Shown in pieces: positions 17,305-25,732 of a DNA stretch of 46,743 nt (position 1 is the stretch's first letter; the number at the start of each line of letters is the position of its first letter). The notes below the pieces were generated by a model, which ran no database searches, was not told the origin of the DNA, and worked only from the letters and a program-made list of their open reading frames with translations. The stretch is from NCBI GenBank assembly GCA_021803425.1, contig JAJZLN010000014.1:1-46743 (forward strand), in the 5' to 3' direction. The translations under genes were made by a program, and so were the position numbers. The stretch is from Microcaldota archaeon (GTDB taxonomy: Archaea > Micrarchaeota > Micrarchaeia > Micrarchaeales > CABMGC01).

Positions 17305-18398
17305 TTACACCAACACAATCAATAATTAACATTGCCCTATCTGCATCATGTATAAATAATCCTGTTTGCCTCTTTACTTCCGCCCCAAACATATGGTTTC
17401 CAATAGTATTATTGGGAGTCTTAGTTGTGATATCTGTAGTTGCAATCATATATGCTCTAGGTCCGCTTTTAGGCAGGAATGATATAAAGATATGGGCAAG
17501 AGCAAAGATTTATGATGCACTTGTAACAATCGTGTTAGCAATAATATTCCTAAGCTTCTCTACAGCCTTATATTCTACCGATCCAACTTCATTATATAGT
17601 GCTATAGGCATAATTCCTAAATCATGTATTTATCCTAGCTCAATTTCACAGTCACCTACCAATTTGTATAGTATATCATTATGCGACATTTATACATTCA
17701 ATCAAAACGTCGCTTCTTTCAGCACTTCAGTATTCTGGATGTCTGTTCTACTTGACTTTACGCCTTCCATATCTGGTTCATTTCCGACTGGGTCAGTAAC
17801 TCCAATAAATGCCCGATCTTATGGAACAGGAATCTCATATTCAGTTTCACTTCTTCCGATAGTCCTTGTGCATCAATATATAGTGCCATTCATGACCGCT
17901 TACTTTGTCGCAGTCCTTGCATCGCAGGTGCTGCAGGTTCTTCTCAGTGCGGCAATGCTTATCTTTTCGGTATTCCTAATATTGGGTCTTCTTGCAAGGT
18001 CATTCGGAGTTACTAAGAGTTTTGGCGGAAGCATGATTGCGTTTGGCCTGGGGCTGGGTTTCGTGTATCCGCTTGTAGTGAGCATAAGCTACGGGTTTTT
18101 GAATGTAGTTATTGAAAATGTCGGAAATGCTGCTTTTGGGATCGGATCGCTGTCTGGTTTATCTCTTTTCATATTCAATGCCGTACCTCTGTTGATTTCT
18201 TCAGTCTTTTCTGGAAGTTTACTAAATGGAATAGAAACCTTATTTACTCCTGTAATATTTTATGGTGGCTTTATTGCTGCAGGGCTTCTAATAATACCGC
18301 TATTAAATCTGGTTATAGTGGACGCATTCATATCTGATTTTTCAAGGTCGATAGGCGAAAGGATGGACCTGTTTTCAATACTTACTAGAATAATATAG
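17301..18398 (+). CDS. VirB6/TrbL/CedA-like polytopic membrane protein, paralogue 5
   Basis: 365 residues. The N-terminus is shorter and less clearly a signal peptide ('INIALSASCINNPVCLFTS', with a Cys pair), followed by landmark A ('IIYALGPLLGRNDIKIWARA'), B ('LGLLARSFGVTKSFGGSMIA' then 'GLGFVYPLVV') and C ('SIGERMDLFSILTRII'). Two more Cys lie between A and B ('PKSCIYPSS', 'SLCDIYTF'). The missing Pro in 'RSFGVTK' is its main deviation. It overlaps paralogue 4 by ATGA and is followed four bases later by paralogue 6. Confidence 0.65.
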   Translation: MITPTQSIINIALSASCINNPVCLFTSAPNIWFPIVLLGVLVVISVVAIIYALGPLLGRNDIKIWARAKIYDALVTIVLAIIFLSFSTALYSTDPTSLYSAIGIIPKSCIYPSSISQSPTNLYSISLCDIYTFNQNVASFSTSVFWMSVLLDFTPSISGSFPTGSVTPINARSYGTGISYSVSLLPIVLVHQYIVPFMTAYFVAVLASQVLQVLLSAAMLIFSVFLILGLLARSFGVTKSFGGSMIAFGLGLGFVYPLVVSISYGFLNVVIENVGNAAFGIGSLSGLSLFIFNAVPLLISSVFSGSLLNGIETLFTPVIFYGGFIAAGLLIIPLLNLVIVDAFISDFSRSIGERMDLFSILTRII

Positions 18399-18402
18399 TG
18401 TT

Positions 18403-19530
18403 ATGATGAAATACAAACTTCTAATATTTGCATTTATTGCTTCAATAATAGTTGCAAGCATAAATTCTCAGGCTACGCCTTCATACTGTTCCCAGGGTAC
18501 TACACAAGTCCCTGGCGGTATAGTCTACCAGTATGCGCAATGGTATTGCGTCAAAGGCGGAATAAATGATACTATAGTCAGCGAGTGGAGCGCATGGCTT
18601 CCTGTTGCAATTCTTGCAGTTTCTCTTGCATACGCTATAGCGACCATAATATTCATGTTCGGGGTAGCGCTAAAGAACGACCGTTTAAGGACATTTGGCA
18701 TAGGTGAGATGTACGAAGCCACCGCATCAGCCGTAATCGTAATATTCTTCTTATTCATTGCAGGCGTGCTGTTCGGCCTTCTTCCATCAGTAGTTACGGG
18801 TCAGATAGACCCATATACCACAGCGCTGAACTACATATCCGGAACAATTGCAACTTCATATTCTACTGCTGCAACTCTTTTTAATGTCGCAGTGATAGAT
18901 AAAATGTATACTACATTTACAATAAATGGAGATGCAGGCGGAGTTGGTCCTGCAGGTCAATTTATTACTAATGCAGTGCCTGCAATATCCTCGCTGCTGA
19001 CTGCTCCTATAACCTACCTTTTCTTCTGGCCTGCCTTTACCATAGTTGCATTCATGTTTGAAGCGGTAATCTCTCTTTCAGTCCAGTTCTATCTTTTGGT
19101 ATTCTTCATGCAGGCTGCAGTACCCGTATTTCTCATACCCGGAGTCATATTCAGGGCCTTCATACCCACCCGGCACCTTGGCGGCATGATGATGGCCATT
19201 GCTATAGGTTTTTATTTCATAATGCCTCTGCTATTCTCCATAGCTTATTATTATACATCTTCAAGCGTGATAACCCAGCTAAATCTTGTGCAGTCCGAGC
19301 TGAATCAGTATGGTACTACTGGAACTGGATCTGTCAATGCAGCAGCTACAGCCTCATCTCCTCTTGATGCCACACTTAGTCAGATGCAGAGCACATTCGG
19401 CCCGTTCTGGCTTTCAATATTATTTTTCCCAGCGCTGATAATAGCACTTACATACACATTGATAACGCAGATAGCGGAGCTGCTAGGGGGAATGGCAAAA
19501 ACTTCCGGAAGGCTCAGGTCCCTAGTTTAG
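18403..19530 (+). CDS. VirB6/TrbL/CedA-like polytopic membrane protein, paralogue 6
   Basis: 375 residues. Signal peptide ('IIVASINSQATPSYC'), an outside segment with two Cys, landmark A ('IIFMFGVALKNDRLRTFGIG'), B ('VIFRAFIPTRHLGGMMMAIA' then 'GFYFIMPLLF') and C ('LLGGMAKTSGRLRSLV'). The loop behind B has no Cys here; instead it is Gln/Ala/Thr-rich. ATG 18403 is followed at once by a second ATG. This is the last of the six; the next gene has its own promoter. Like the others it should be a channel or scaffold subunit of the T4SS-like complex, by topology and context. Confidence 0.65.
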   Translation: MMKYKLLIFAFIASIIVASINSQATPSYCSQGTTQVPGGIVYQYAQWYCVKGGINDTIVSEWSAWLPVAILAVSLAYAIATIIFMFGVALKNDRLRTFGIGEMYEATASAVIVIFFLFIAGVLFGLLPSVVTGQIDPYTTALNYISGTIATSYSTAATLFNVAVIDKMYTTFTINGDAGGVGPAGQFITNAVPAISSLLTAPITYLFFWPAFTIVAFMFEAVISLSVQFYLLVFFMQAAVPVFLIPGVIFRAFIPTRHLGGMMMAIAIGFYFIMPLLFSIAYYYTSSSVITQLNLVQSELNQYGTTGTGSVNAAATASSPLDATLSQMQSTFGPFWLSILFFPALIIALTYTLITQIAELLGGMAKTSGRLRSLV

Positions 19531-19581
19531 CAACACTTAGCTAGAAATACAATATTGTTTATGGGCTGGATGGCCACCAAC

Positions 19582-19592
19582 CTATTTATATC
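19582..19592 (+). promoter_or_regulatory. TATA box upstream of the 703-aa gene
   Basis: 'CTATTTATATC' is centred ~39 bases before ATG 19626. This predicts a leader of ~13 bases that includes an AGGGT site. Confidence 0.45.
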
Positions 19593-19625
19593 AAGTGTGA
19601 TAATAAATTAATAGGGTAAATATCA

Positions 19626-21737
19626 ATGATAGCTGCTATTGCAATACTATCTCTTGGCGCAGTAAATGCCCTGATTCCGATAGTTATAGTGCTTGTCCTT
19701 GTAGTAGCTGCCGCAGGATTGAACAGGGGGTACAGCCTATTTAATTTCTTGGGGCTTTCTACTTTTGCGGGTATAAATCCTGGAGGCAAGGGGTCTCTAG
19801 CAGGAAAATCGGCGTTTTCAGTGCTCCTTCTTTCTTCCCCATTGGGAAGCAAATTGGGTTTAGGCAAAAGGCTGCGAGCCAGATATAAGAGATCTAAATT
19901 TGCAAGGAAGCGTGCATTAAGTAAGGAAAATCGCAGGATGGCTAAGCAATCTGTTAAGGAACTTAGAAAAGGTACGTTTGTAGAAAAAAATAATGCTGTC
20001 CAAATAAACAAAGGCAATGGAACAGAAAAACAAAAGTCACAAAGCATTCTTACAAGAAAAGTTTCTGATTTATTAATGAAAAATTCAGTTGCAACCAGGC
20101 TAGGTTTGGGAGCGACTGCATTAAAAACAAGGGGCATCAGCAAGTTTGAAAATGTGTCAAGGCCAAAGTTTACCCGGGCTGCAAGAGAATCTACGGTAAG
20201 GGAAAGAACGATTAAAAATGAAGGCATGCTGTCCAAATTAAAAGGATCGAAGAAGGCAAAATCTGTTTCGGCTCTTAAACAATTGGCATTTTTCGGTGCT
20301 CCAGCAGCATTTATTGGTGCAAGAATCACAAAAAAAGGAATAGAAAGGCATGAAAAAAATAAAAAAGCATCCAAGGAAATAATAAAAGAATATGAATCAG
20401 ACAAAAAATCCGGTGGAAATATTTCAAGCATCGTTGACAGATATAAAAAAATACAAGAAGATCAAGGAAAGCTTACAAGAGACCAAAGGACGGCAATGAA
20501 AAATGAGATGTTCTCAGAACTGCAGAGCAAGAGCAAGATTGCAGAAAAGCAGCAGGCCAAACACAATATTGCTACAGCCACTATTCTTGGCTCTGCTAGA
20601 GTTATAAGCGAGGCAGCAAGAGGTGCAAGCGGCAAGGCAGCCGGCTTGGAAAACGAAAGCGGCTTCAGTGGTGCATATAAGGCTGCATCAGCACACTTAA
20701 AGCGCAGCATGTCTGAGATGGGCACTAAGGAAACTTCTGTAGATCCTGCAAGGCTTGGAAGGGTTGCATGGAATATGATTGGCATTGGTGCATTGTCCAT
20801 TAAAAAAGGCAGTTCATTGAGTCCAGATGATATAAAAAGTTCTTCAAGGAGGGATATGTTTCTTCATGCACAATATACAAAGGTAAAAAATGAGAAAGAT
20901 CCTGAAAAGCTCAATCAATACCTTCAAAACATAAATAAAACTGAAGAACACTTTGAAAGATTAGCTTACTCTGCAGATAAAGCAGCACAGATTGAAGCTA
21001 CAAAACCGGCGCAGAATGCAGAAAGAGAAAATTTATACAAATACATTGCTGCAGCTAACAATCTCAAAGCGGAGATTTTGAAGAATAGGAATACTAGTAA
21101 AAGTGACAGGTCAAATATAGTAAGCGAATTTTTTGATAGAATACCTGAAAAGGAAAGTCAAAATAAAGCGCTTAAAGAAGACAAAGAAAATTTAGAAAAA
21201 GCGTATTCGAAAGCTACAAATGATAAGGAAAGAGAGATGTTGGAAAAACAGATTGAAGAAAAGAAATTACTTATTAATATAAATGAATCTGAAATAAAGG
21301 CCGATACCTCTGCTATTTTAAGTATTGCCCCAACAGAAAACATAAGTGGTATAAATCACGAAAAACTTTATAACTTTTATAAGGGCGGAAAATCGGCTTT
21401 AGATCTTGATGCTGAAAGAAAAGAAGCACTAATCCAGTATTCTGCCGCAAAAGACGACAAGCCTCAAAAAATTGCACTTAATCTTATCAGTGATGTCTCA
21501 AAAATAGCGGAAAATAATGCCTCTGGAGAGCGTGAGCTGAGAAAGCAGGCAGTCAGAGCACTCGAAATCAATGTAAATAGCGAGGATAGGGATATAAGCA
21601 CCGCTTCAAAATTGGGCCTCATAAATTCCGGCCTGGATCTTAACAGATTCAGCATGGATGATAACAAAGAGGTAAGGACGGCAGCATGCAAAGCCCTCGG
21701 ATTAAAAATTGATCCTAGAACCAAAATGCCCATATAA
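19626..21737 (+). CDS. Membrane-anchored, highly charged helical protein in the T4SS-like locus
   Basis: 703 residues. The first ~50 residues hold a signal-like segment and one membrane helix ('IPIVIVLVLVVAAAGLNRG'), followed by a very basic region ('GKRLRARYKRSKFARKRALS'). The rest is a long Lys/Glu-rich helical part with coiled-coil stretches around 520-560, ending in ~90 residues that look like two HEAT-like helical repeats ('LRKQAVRALEINVN', 'EVRTAACKALGLKID'). The positive-inside rule places the bulk in the cytoplasm. I do not recognise the family. Position between the VirB6-like array and the VirB4-like genes suggests a cytoplasmic stalk, DNA-binding or docking part; some VirB6/TrbL proteins carry long hydrophilic C-terminal tails that such a gene could replace (inference). 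The soluble part is AT-rich. Confidence 0.65.
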   Translation: MIAAIAILSLGAVNALIPIVIVLVLVVAAAGLNRGYSLFNFLGLSTFAGINPGGKGSLAGKSAFSVLLLSSPLGSKLGLGKRLRARYKRSKFARKRALSKENRRMAKQSVKELRKGTFVEKNNAVQINKGNGTEKQKSQSILTRKVSDLLMKNSVATRLGLGATALKTRGISKFENVSRPKFTRAARESTVRERTIKNEGMLSKLKGSKKAKSVSALKQLAFFGAPAAFIGARITKKGIERHEKNKKASKEIIKEYESDKKSGGNISSIVDRYKKIQEDQGKLTRDQRTAMKNEMFSELQSKSKIAEKQQAKHNIATATILGSARVISEAARGASGKAAGLENESGFSGAYKAASAHLKRSMSEMGTKETSVDPARLGRVAWNMIGIGALSIKKGSSLSPDDIKSSSRRDMFLHAQYTKVKNEKDPEKLNQYLQNINKTEEHFERLAYSADKAAQIEATKPAQNAERENLYKYIAAANNLKAEILKNRNTSKSDRSNIVSEFFDRIPEKESQNKALKEDKENLEKAYSKATNDKEREMLEKQIEEKKLLININESEIKADTSAILSIAPTENISGINHEKLYNFYKGGKSALDLDAERKEALIQYSAAKDDKPQKIALNLISDVSKIAENNASGERELRKQAVRALEINVNSEDRDISTASKLGLINSGLDLNRFSMDDNKEVRTAACKALGLKIDPRTKMPI

Positions 21738-21786
21738 TGGAGAATTTAGCAGCTCTGATGCATTCGATGTGGCTATTTTCAAGAGT

Positions 21787-21796
21787 AAATATAAAA
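21787..21796 (+). promoter_or_regulatory. TATA box upstream of the VirB3/B4-like genes
   Basis: 'AAATATAAAA' lies ~48 bases before the TTG start at 21840, followed by a near-palindromic AT stretch 'ATATATAGTATATAT'. It probably drives the 21840-25695 gene run. Confidence 0.45.
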
Positions 21797-21839
21797 TAGT
21801 TGATATATAGTATATATTGGTGCTTTTGGGTGTTCAGGC

Positions 21840-22682
21840 TTGGCTGACAAGAACGAGATCCTCTCTGTCGTGCTTTTTGGATCAGGAATGGTCATTTTAC
21901 TGATAATGGGCATGCTGCCTTCAGGCCAGCTGCTTTTCAATGTAATTGCATTAATATTCTCAATAATATGCGTTTCCGTTTCAGTGCTGATGTTTGCGTC
22001 AAAAGATCTGTTCTACATGTTTGAACCTATTATGAAAATGAAGAACAAAGTTGCAGTTATAAATTCAGAAGAACCGTATTATATGTCACCAAACGGAGCT
22101 TCAGTCCTTATAAGGACCGATACAGGTGTATATGCCACATCATTTGTAAAAATCCCTGTCTACAGCTCATCGACAAACATGACGGATGAGGAGAAATTCA
22201 ATTTTTCCGGACTATTTGCAAGGCTTGTGGGACTAAGCAAGGATCCGATGAGGATATCCTCGCAGCTTTACATGATAAACAAGGATGAATACATATCAAG
22301 GATAAATGCCAAGCTCAATGAGGTACAGGAAAGATACAATACCTTGCAGAATGACAAGTCCGCTCAAAAAAGCGCACTTGACAGGGCAAAAGGCGAGGTA
22401 ACGATGTGGCACAATCTCCTTGACAACGTTTCAAGGGCCAATTCCCTTTCGCTTTCGGCGTATGCTAGCATAACTGTCATCGGGGGTACAGAAGATGAGG
22501 CAGTAAACCTTGCTTCGTTAAAGGCAGATGAAATTGCGGTTGCAATAAGCACCACCCTGGGGGTCATGGCCACTGTAGCATCAGGAAATGAAATACGCGT
22601 GTTCATAGAGCCCGATTATCTTCTGCCTCCTGGCACGGTAGGCGGCATGATGAAGTCGAAGGCCTTGCAAAGCAATACATAG
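21840..22682 (+). CDS. TM hairpin plus VirB4-N-domain-like protein, copy 1
   Basis: 280 residues from a TTG start preceded by GGGTG. Two membrane helices (~8-28 and 33-53) form a hairpin like VirB3/PrgI. The soluble part starts 'YYMSPNGASVLIRTDTGVYA', a strand-turn-strand resembling the opening of VirB4/TraC N-domains, which read a peptide with a dG motif then a beta strand. Then come a helical insert with coiled coil (~155-195) and a closing part 'YASITVIGGTEDEA' to 'GNEIRVFIEPDYLLPP'. This matches the downstream 273-aa protein block by block, so the two are paralogues. VirB3-VirB4 fusions exist in bacteria; here the hairpin and N-domain seem separated from the ATPase domain (inference). Next start is seven bases away. 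Confidence 0.6.
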   Translation: MADKNEILSVVLFGSGMVILLIMGMLPSGQLLFNVIALIFSIICVSVSVLMFASKDLFYMFEPIMKMKNKVAVINSEEPYYMSPNGASVLIRTDTGVYATSFVKIPVYSSSTNMTDEEKFNFSGLFARLVGLSKDPMRISSQLYMINKDEYISRINAKLNEVQERYNTLQNDKSAQKSALDRAKGEVTMWHNLLDNVSRANSLSLSAYASITVIGGTEDEAVNLASLKADEIAVAISTTLGVMATVASGNEIRVFIEPDYLLPPGTVGGMMKSKALQSNT

Positions 22683-22689
22683 TGGTTGC

Positions 22690-23511
22690 ATGGATGAAAA
22701 AACAATAATATACCTTGCTGGGTCGCTCGCCATAGCATTCCTCACGCTTATTACAGATTTCAAGTTCGGGCTTCCAGGGCTTATAGCAGCGCTTTTGTCG
22801 TTTTTTGCCATAATCATAATACTCATGCTGGCATTTGCAGATTTCCTTATATACCCAATTTTCACCAAGATGCTGAACATTGCAACAATACCTGCTAAGG
22901 ATTATATCATACCAAAGACGGGCGATGCCGTGATCAAGTACACAAATGGCATATACTACGCTACTGGATACCTTACGGCCAACATATACGGATATACCTT
23001 TGCAGCAGAGCAGATAGAGGATGCTGACGCTGCAATGGCAGCTGCTCCTGAAAAGTGGGAAAGGGCCATAATGAACATAAAATTCCCGTTCAAGTTCAAT
23101 GTAATTTCTGTTGCAGAAGACATACAGAAATACAGGGATGAGATAGAGACCAAGCGGGGGCTGCTCGAATTTCAGTATTCAAAGGAAACTTCATCTACAA
23201 ATCCTAATCCAATGGGACTTGAAGCCATACAGCGCCAGATAAACGTAATGCAGGCGCGGATAGATCGGATAAGCCAAGGCGAAAAGCCCCTAAACGCCCT
23301 GATGTACATTGAAACAACTGCAGTTGGCGTAAGCGAGAAGGAGGCAATAGACAACCTGTCAAACCAGCTTAATGAATTGCAGACAGTATTCAACATAATG
23401 GATATAAGCATAACCAGGGTTACTGGCAGCGAGGTTTACCATCTTTTCAAATTCAATTACATGATACCTAGCTTGAAGGAATTATCAAATATTTTCCAGT
23501 CGCAGGGTTGA
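22690..23511 (+). CDS. TM hairpin plus VirB4-N-domain-like protein, copy 2
   Basis: 273 residues. Two membrane helices (~5-22 and 28-52) are followed by 'TKMLNIATIPAKDYI', then 'DAVIKYTNGIYYATGYL', an alpha/beta block 'IMNIKFPFKFNVISVAEDIQ', a coiled-coil insert (~175-195) and 'YIETTAVGVSEKEAIDNL' to 'TGSEVYHLFKFNYMIPS'. The order (a strand with an N/D-G turn, 'FPF.F.V.S' strand, later strand with an E at the helix end) is what I expect for the N-terminal half of VirB4/TraC/TrbE proteins. It ends six bases before the ATPase gene that lacks this half. Best reading: the missing N-domain of that ATPase, joined to a VirB3-like membrane anchor. Structure comparison would decide. Confidence 0.65.
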   Translation: MDEKTIIYLAGSLAIAFLTLITDFKFGLPGLIAALLSFFAIIIILMLAFADFLIYPIFTKMLNIATIPAKDYIIPKTGDAVIKYTNGIYYATGYLTANIYGYTFAAEQIEDADAAMAAAPEKWERAIMNIKFPFKFNVISVAEDIQKYRDEIETKRGLLEFQYSKETSSTNPNPMGLEAIQRQINVMQARIDRISQGEKPLNALMYIETTAVGVSEKEAIDNLSNQLNELQTVFNIMDISITRVTGSEVYHLFKFNYMIPSLKELSNIFQSQG

Positions 23512-23517
23512 AATTTT

Positions 23518-25029
23518 ATGGGATTAATAAAAATGCAAAAGATAATGAGCAATGAAATTGCAAAGAGGGCATTCCTGAGCCGGCCTTCCGAGCCTCCATC
23601 GGAATTCCTACTCAACGATCCGACTAATTCAATATTCATAGGGATAACCAAGAGATTCGGGGTGCCATTCACATGGACATTCGATACCCTCACAAACCCC
23701 CACATTTCAGTAGTGGGCATAACGGGTTCAGGAAAGAGCTTCTTTGTAAAGACATTCATACTTAGGGCAAATTATGTGTGGGGCACCAACGCGCTCATAG
23801 TGGATTTTGCCGGAGAGTACAAATCATGGGTCAAGCAGAGCGGAGGCACAATAATATCGCTTGGCAAAGGGGATTACATAAACATAATGGATCTTGCAGG
23901 TATGAAGCCGCTGGACAGGGTAAAGCAGATCATGACTTCACTTGATATACTGACTGATATAGAGGGGTTTCCGGAACAGAGGAGGCTTACTTCAGAAGCG
24001 ATAGAACAGTCATATCTCAATGCAGGCTTCATACTTGGTAGCTTTCCTGTTGCAGGCAAGGAGGCGCCGACACTCAAGGATGCCGCAAGCCTTCTTGAGG
24101 AGAAGCTGCAGGAAGGCACATATCAGTATCCTGCAGAGCTCGAGAATGCAATATACCGGCTTAGGCAGTTTTCCAGGGAGGGGGAGGATTTCTTTGCAAG
24201 AAAGTCCACTATAGACTTGGACAAGATAGTATCATCAGGCCTCGTAGACCTCGACCTTTCATCCCTTCCTGACGAGAAGTTCAGGGCTCTTGCCGCATTG
24301 TTCATACTGCAGACATTAAAGGAGAAGATGAGGTCCGCAGGATGGAGCGCCTCAAAGGGCCTCAAAGCCCTAATAGTTCTAGACGAGGCGTGGAAGGTTG
24401 CAAGTGATGAAAGAAGTGATGCGATAACAATAGTAAGGGAAGGGAGGAAGTACCAATTCGGGCTTGTAGTCGCTTCGCAGAATCCAACGGATATACATGA
24501 AGCAATTTTCTCAAACGTCGGCTCAAGCTTCATACTGAGAATAAAATTCCAGAAGTTTATGGACTTTCTGCAGGGCTCGTTAAATTTCTCCCAGTTCATA
24601 AGGGACGAGATAAGCAAATTGGGCGTGGGAGAAGCTGCAGTGGATCTTGCATTTCAGACCTCTGCGCAGTTTCCGTCGACATTCATAATGAACAGGATAT
24701 CCGGAGAGGTGCCTCTCGATGTTTTCACAGTGACTCTTGCAGACCTGATCACCCCCGAGGAGAATCGAGATCAGTCCATACAAAAGGAATATTCTTTAGA
24801 GAAGATGCTCTTAAGCTCAAAATTCATAGACAGCGGCATAAATACGGATATAATAGACACTGTTTTTGCGAATCTCGAGGCAAAGGGAAGGATAGTAGAC
24901 CTTAAGGAATTTATAAATATACTTATTGCAAACAAGCTTATGAAGGAACAGGTAGTATCTCTGCTCAGAGGAATAGGCATTCCTGACGCCTTGATAAGCA
25001 AAGCCTTCATGTACGGGGAACAGGTGTAG
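23518..25029 (+). CDS. VirB4/TraC/HerA-superfamily secretion ATPase (motor domain only)
   Basis: 503 residues. The chain opens where the motor half of VirB4/TraC proteins begins: 'RFGVPFTWTFDTLTNPHISV', Walker A 'GITGSGKS' (67-74), 'LIVDFAGEYKSW' (93-104), Walker B 'LIVLDEAW' (285-292) and the sensor-type 'VVASQNPTDI' (317-326). The helical all-alpha insertion lies between 140 and 220. A ~60-residue helical tail follows the ATPase core. Such ATPases energise T4SS assembly or DNA movement; the 'DLAG/DFAGEY' type and the missing N-domain distinguish it from plain HerA. It follows the two N-domain-like genes at six bases and precedes a 98-aa protein related to its own tail. Alternative: CedB-like DNA importer ATPase. 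Confidence 0.88.
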   Translation: MGLIKMQKIMSNEIAKRAFLSRPSEPPSEFLLNDPTNSIFIGITKRFGVPFTWTFDTLTNPHISVVGITGSGKSFFVKTFILRANYVWGTNALIVDFAGEYKSWVKQSGGTIISLGKGDYINIMDLAGMKPLDRVKQIMTSLDILTDIEGFPEQRRLTSEAIEQSYLNAGFILGSFPVAGKEAPTLKDAASLLEEKLQEGTYQYPAELENAIYRLRQFSREGEDFFARKSTIDLDKIVSSGLVDLDLSSLPDEKFRALAALFILQTLKEKMRSAGWSASKGLKALIVLDEAWKVASDERSDAITIVREGRKYQFGLVVASQNPTDIHEAIFSNVGSSFILRIKFQKFMDFLQGSLNFSQFIRDEISKLGVGEAAVDLAFQTSAQFPSTFIMNRISGEVPLDVFTVTLADLITPEENRDQSIQKEYSLEKMLLSSKFIDSGINTDIIDTVFANLEAKGRIVDLKEFINILIANKLMKEQVVSLLRGIGIPDALISKAFMYGEQV

Positions 25030-25031
25030 AA

Positions 25032-25328
25032 TTGGCCGGCACGTATTCAATAGAGAAGATAGAACTGAAGAGGATGCTGTCTAACCTCAAGGTAAGCGAC
25101 AAAAATGCGGAATCTATCATATCTTCACTCGACAAGATGCACAAGCACGTCAACATCCTTGTACTAATAGGTATGCTGCAGAAATTCGGTTTAGGCCAGC
25201 CGGATCTGGTAAACATGTTAAGGAGGATTGGTATAGATGATATAACTATATCAAATCTGTTTGACAGTCTGGACGAGCAATCAGTAAGGAACACATTCGG
25301 AAAGCTTATCGAACTCTCGGTTGATTGA
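25032..25328 (+). CDS. Small helical protein paralogous to the C-terminal tail of the VirB4-like ATPase
   Basis: 98 residues from a TTG start two bases behind the ATPase stop. All-helical, no membrane segment. Its segment 'VNMLRRIGIDDITISNLFDS' lines up with the last 20-odd residues of the ATPase ('VSLLRGIGIPDALISKAFMY'), and the preceding helix 'VNILVLIGMLQKFGLGQPDL' with 'LKEFINILIANKLMKEQ'. So it looks like a free-standing copy of the ATPase tail domain. It may regulate or cap the hexamer, or compete for the same partner (inference). No known family recognised. Confidence 0.6.
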   Translation: MAGTYSIEKIELKRMLSNLKVSDKNAESIISSLDKMHKHVNILVLIGMLQKFGLGQPDLVNMLRRIGIDDITISNLFDSLDEQSVRNTFGKLIELSVD

Positions 25329-25335
25329 TGGTACT

Positions 25336-25695
25336 ATGGAAGGATATTGCATAATATGCGGCAAGAAGAGGTTAGGGATAGGCATAGCAAATGACCATGT
25401 GATAGAGTTTATAAAGTGGTTCAAGAGGAACATAACCAAAAACGAGAAAGGAAATACACTGGTAGTTTGCAGGACATGCTATCCAGAATACAAGAAAAGA
25501 ATGGATAAATATGTGGGCAGGAGGCTCATTTATGTCGGAATAGGTGTTGCTTTTGCAGTTCTCGGCTTATTGCTTAATCCCAAAATAAGCGTAGTCCTAG
25601 TTTCAATATTTGTAATATTTGTCATGTACCTGGTTTCCCTTGTTAATTACACCCCTGGCCTTAACAAGTTGCAAAAGCGCCCAGAGCACAAATAA
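25336..25695 (+). CDS. Zinc-ribbon plus two-TM small membrane protein
   Basis: 119 residues from ATG 25336; the track uses an in-frame TTG at 25321 that overlaps the upstream stop. 'CIICGKKR' and 'CRTCYPEY' form a CxxC...CxxC zinc ribbon in the first 55 residues. Two membrane helices follow (~68-85 and 90-112), then a basic tail. The zinc ribbon should be cytoplasmic. Function unknown; co-transcription with the VirB4-like ATPase suggests an accessory membrane part of the machine. Confidence 0.6.
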   Translation: MEGYCIICGKKRLGIGIANDHVIEFIKWFKRNITKNEKGNTLVVCRTCYPEYKKRMDKYVGRRLIYVGIGVAFAVLGLLLNPKISVVLVSIFVIFVMYLVSLVNYTPGLNKLQKRPEHK

Positions 25696-25732
25696 TAAAT
25701 ATGCACTTATGGTATAAATCTTGTGTGCAATA

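Noticed and set aside
19586-20431. 281-aa antisense ORF over the 703-aa gene
   Set aside because: A shadow of the Lys/Glu-rich gene on the plus strand; low-complexity Phe/Leu/Ser composition is typical of such antisense frames.
21798-21820. Palindromic AT stretch as an operator
   Set aside because: It is simple TA-rich sequence near a TATA box; no second copy or conserved core supports an operator.
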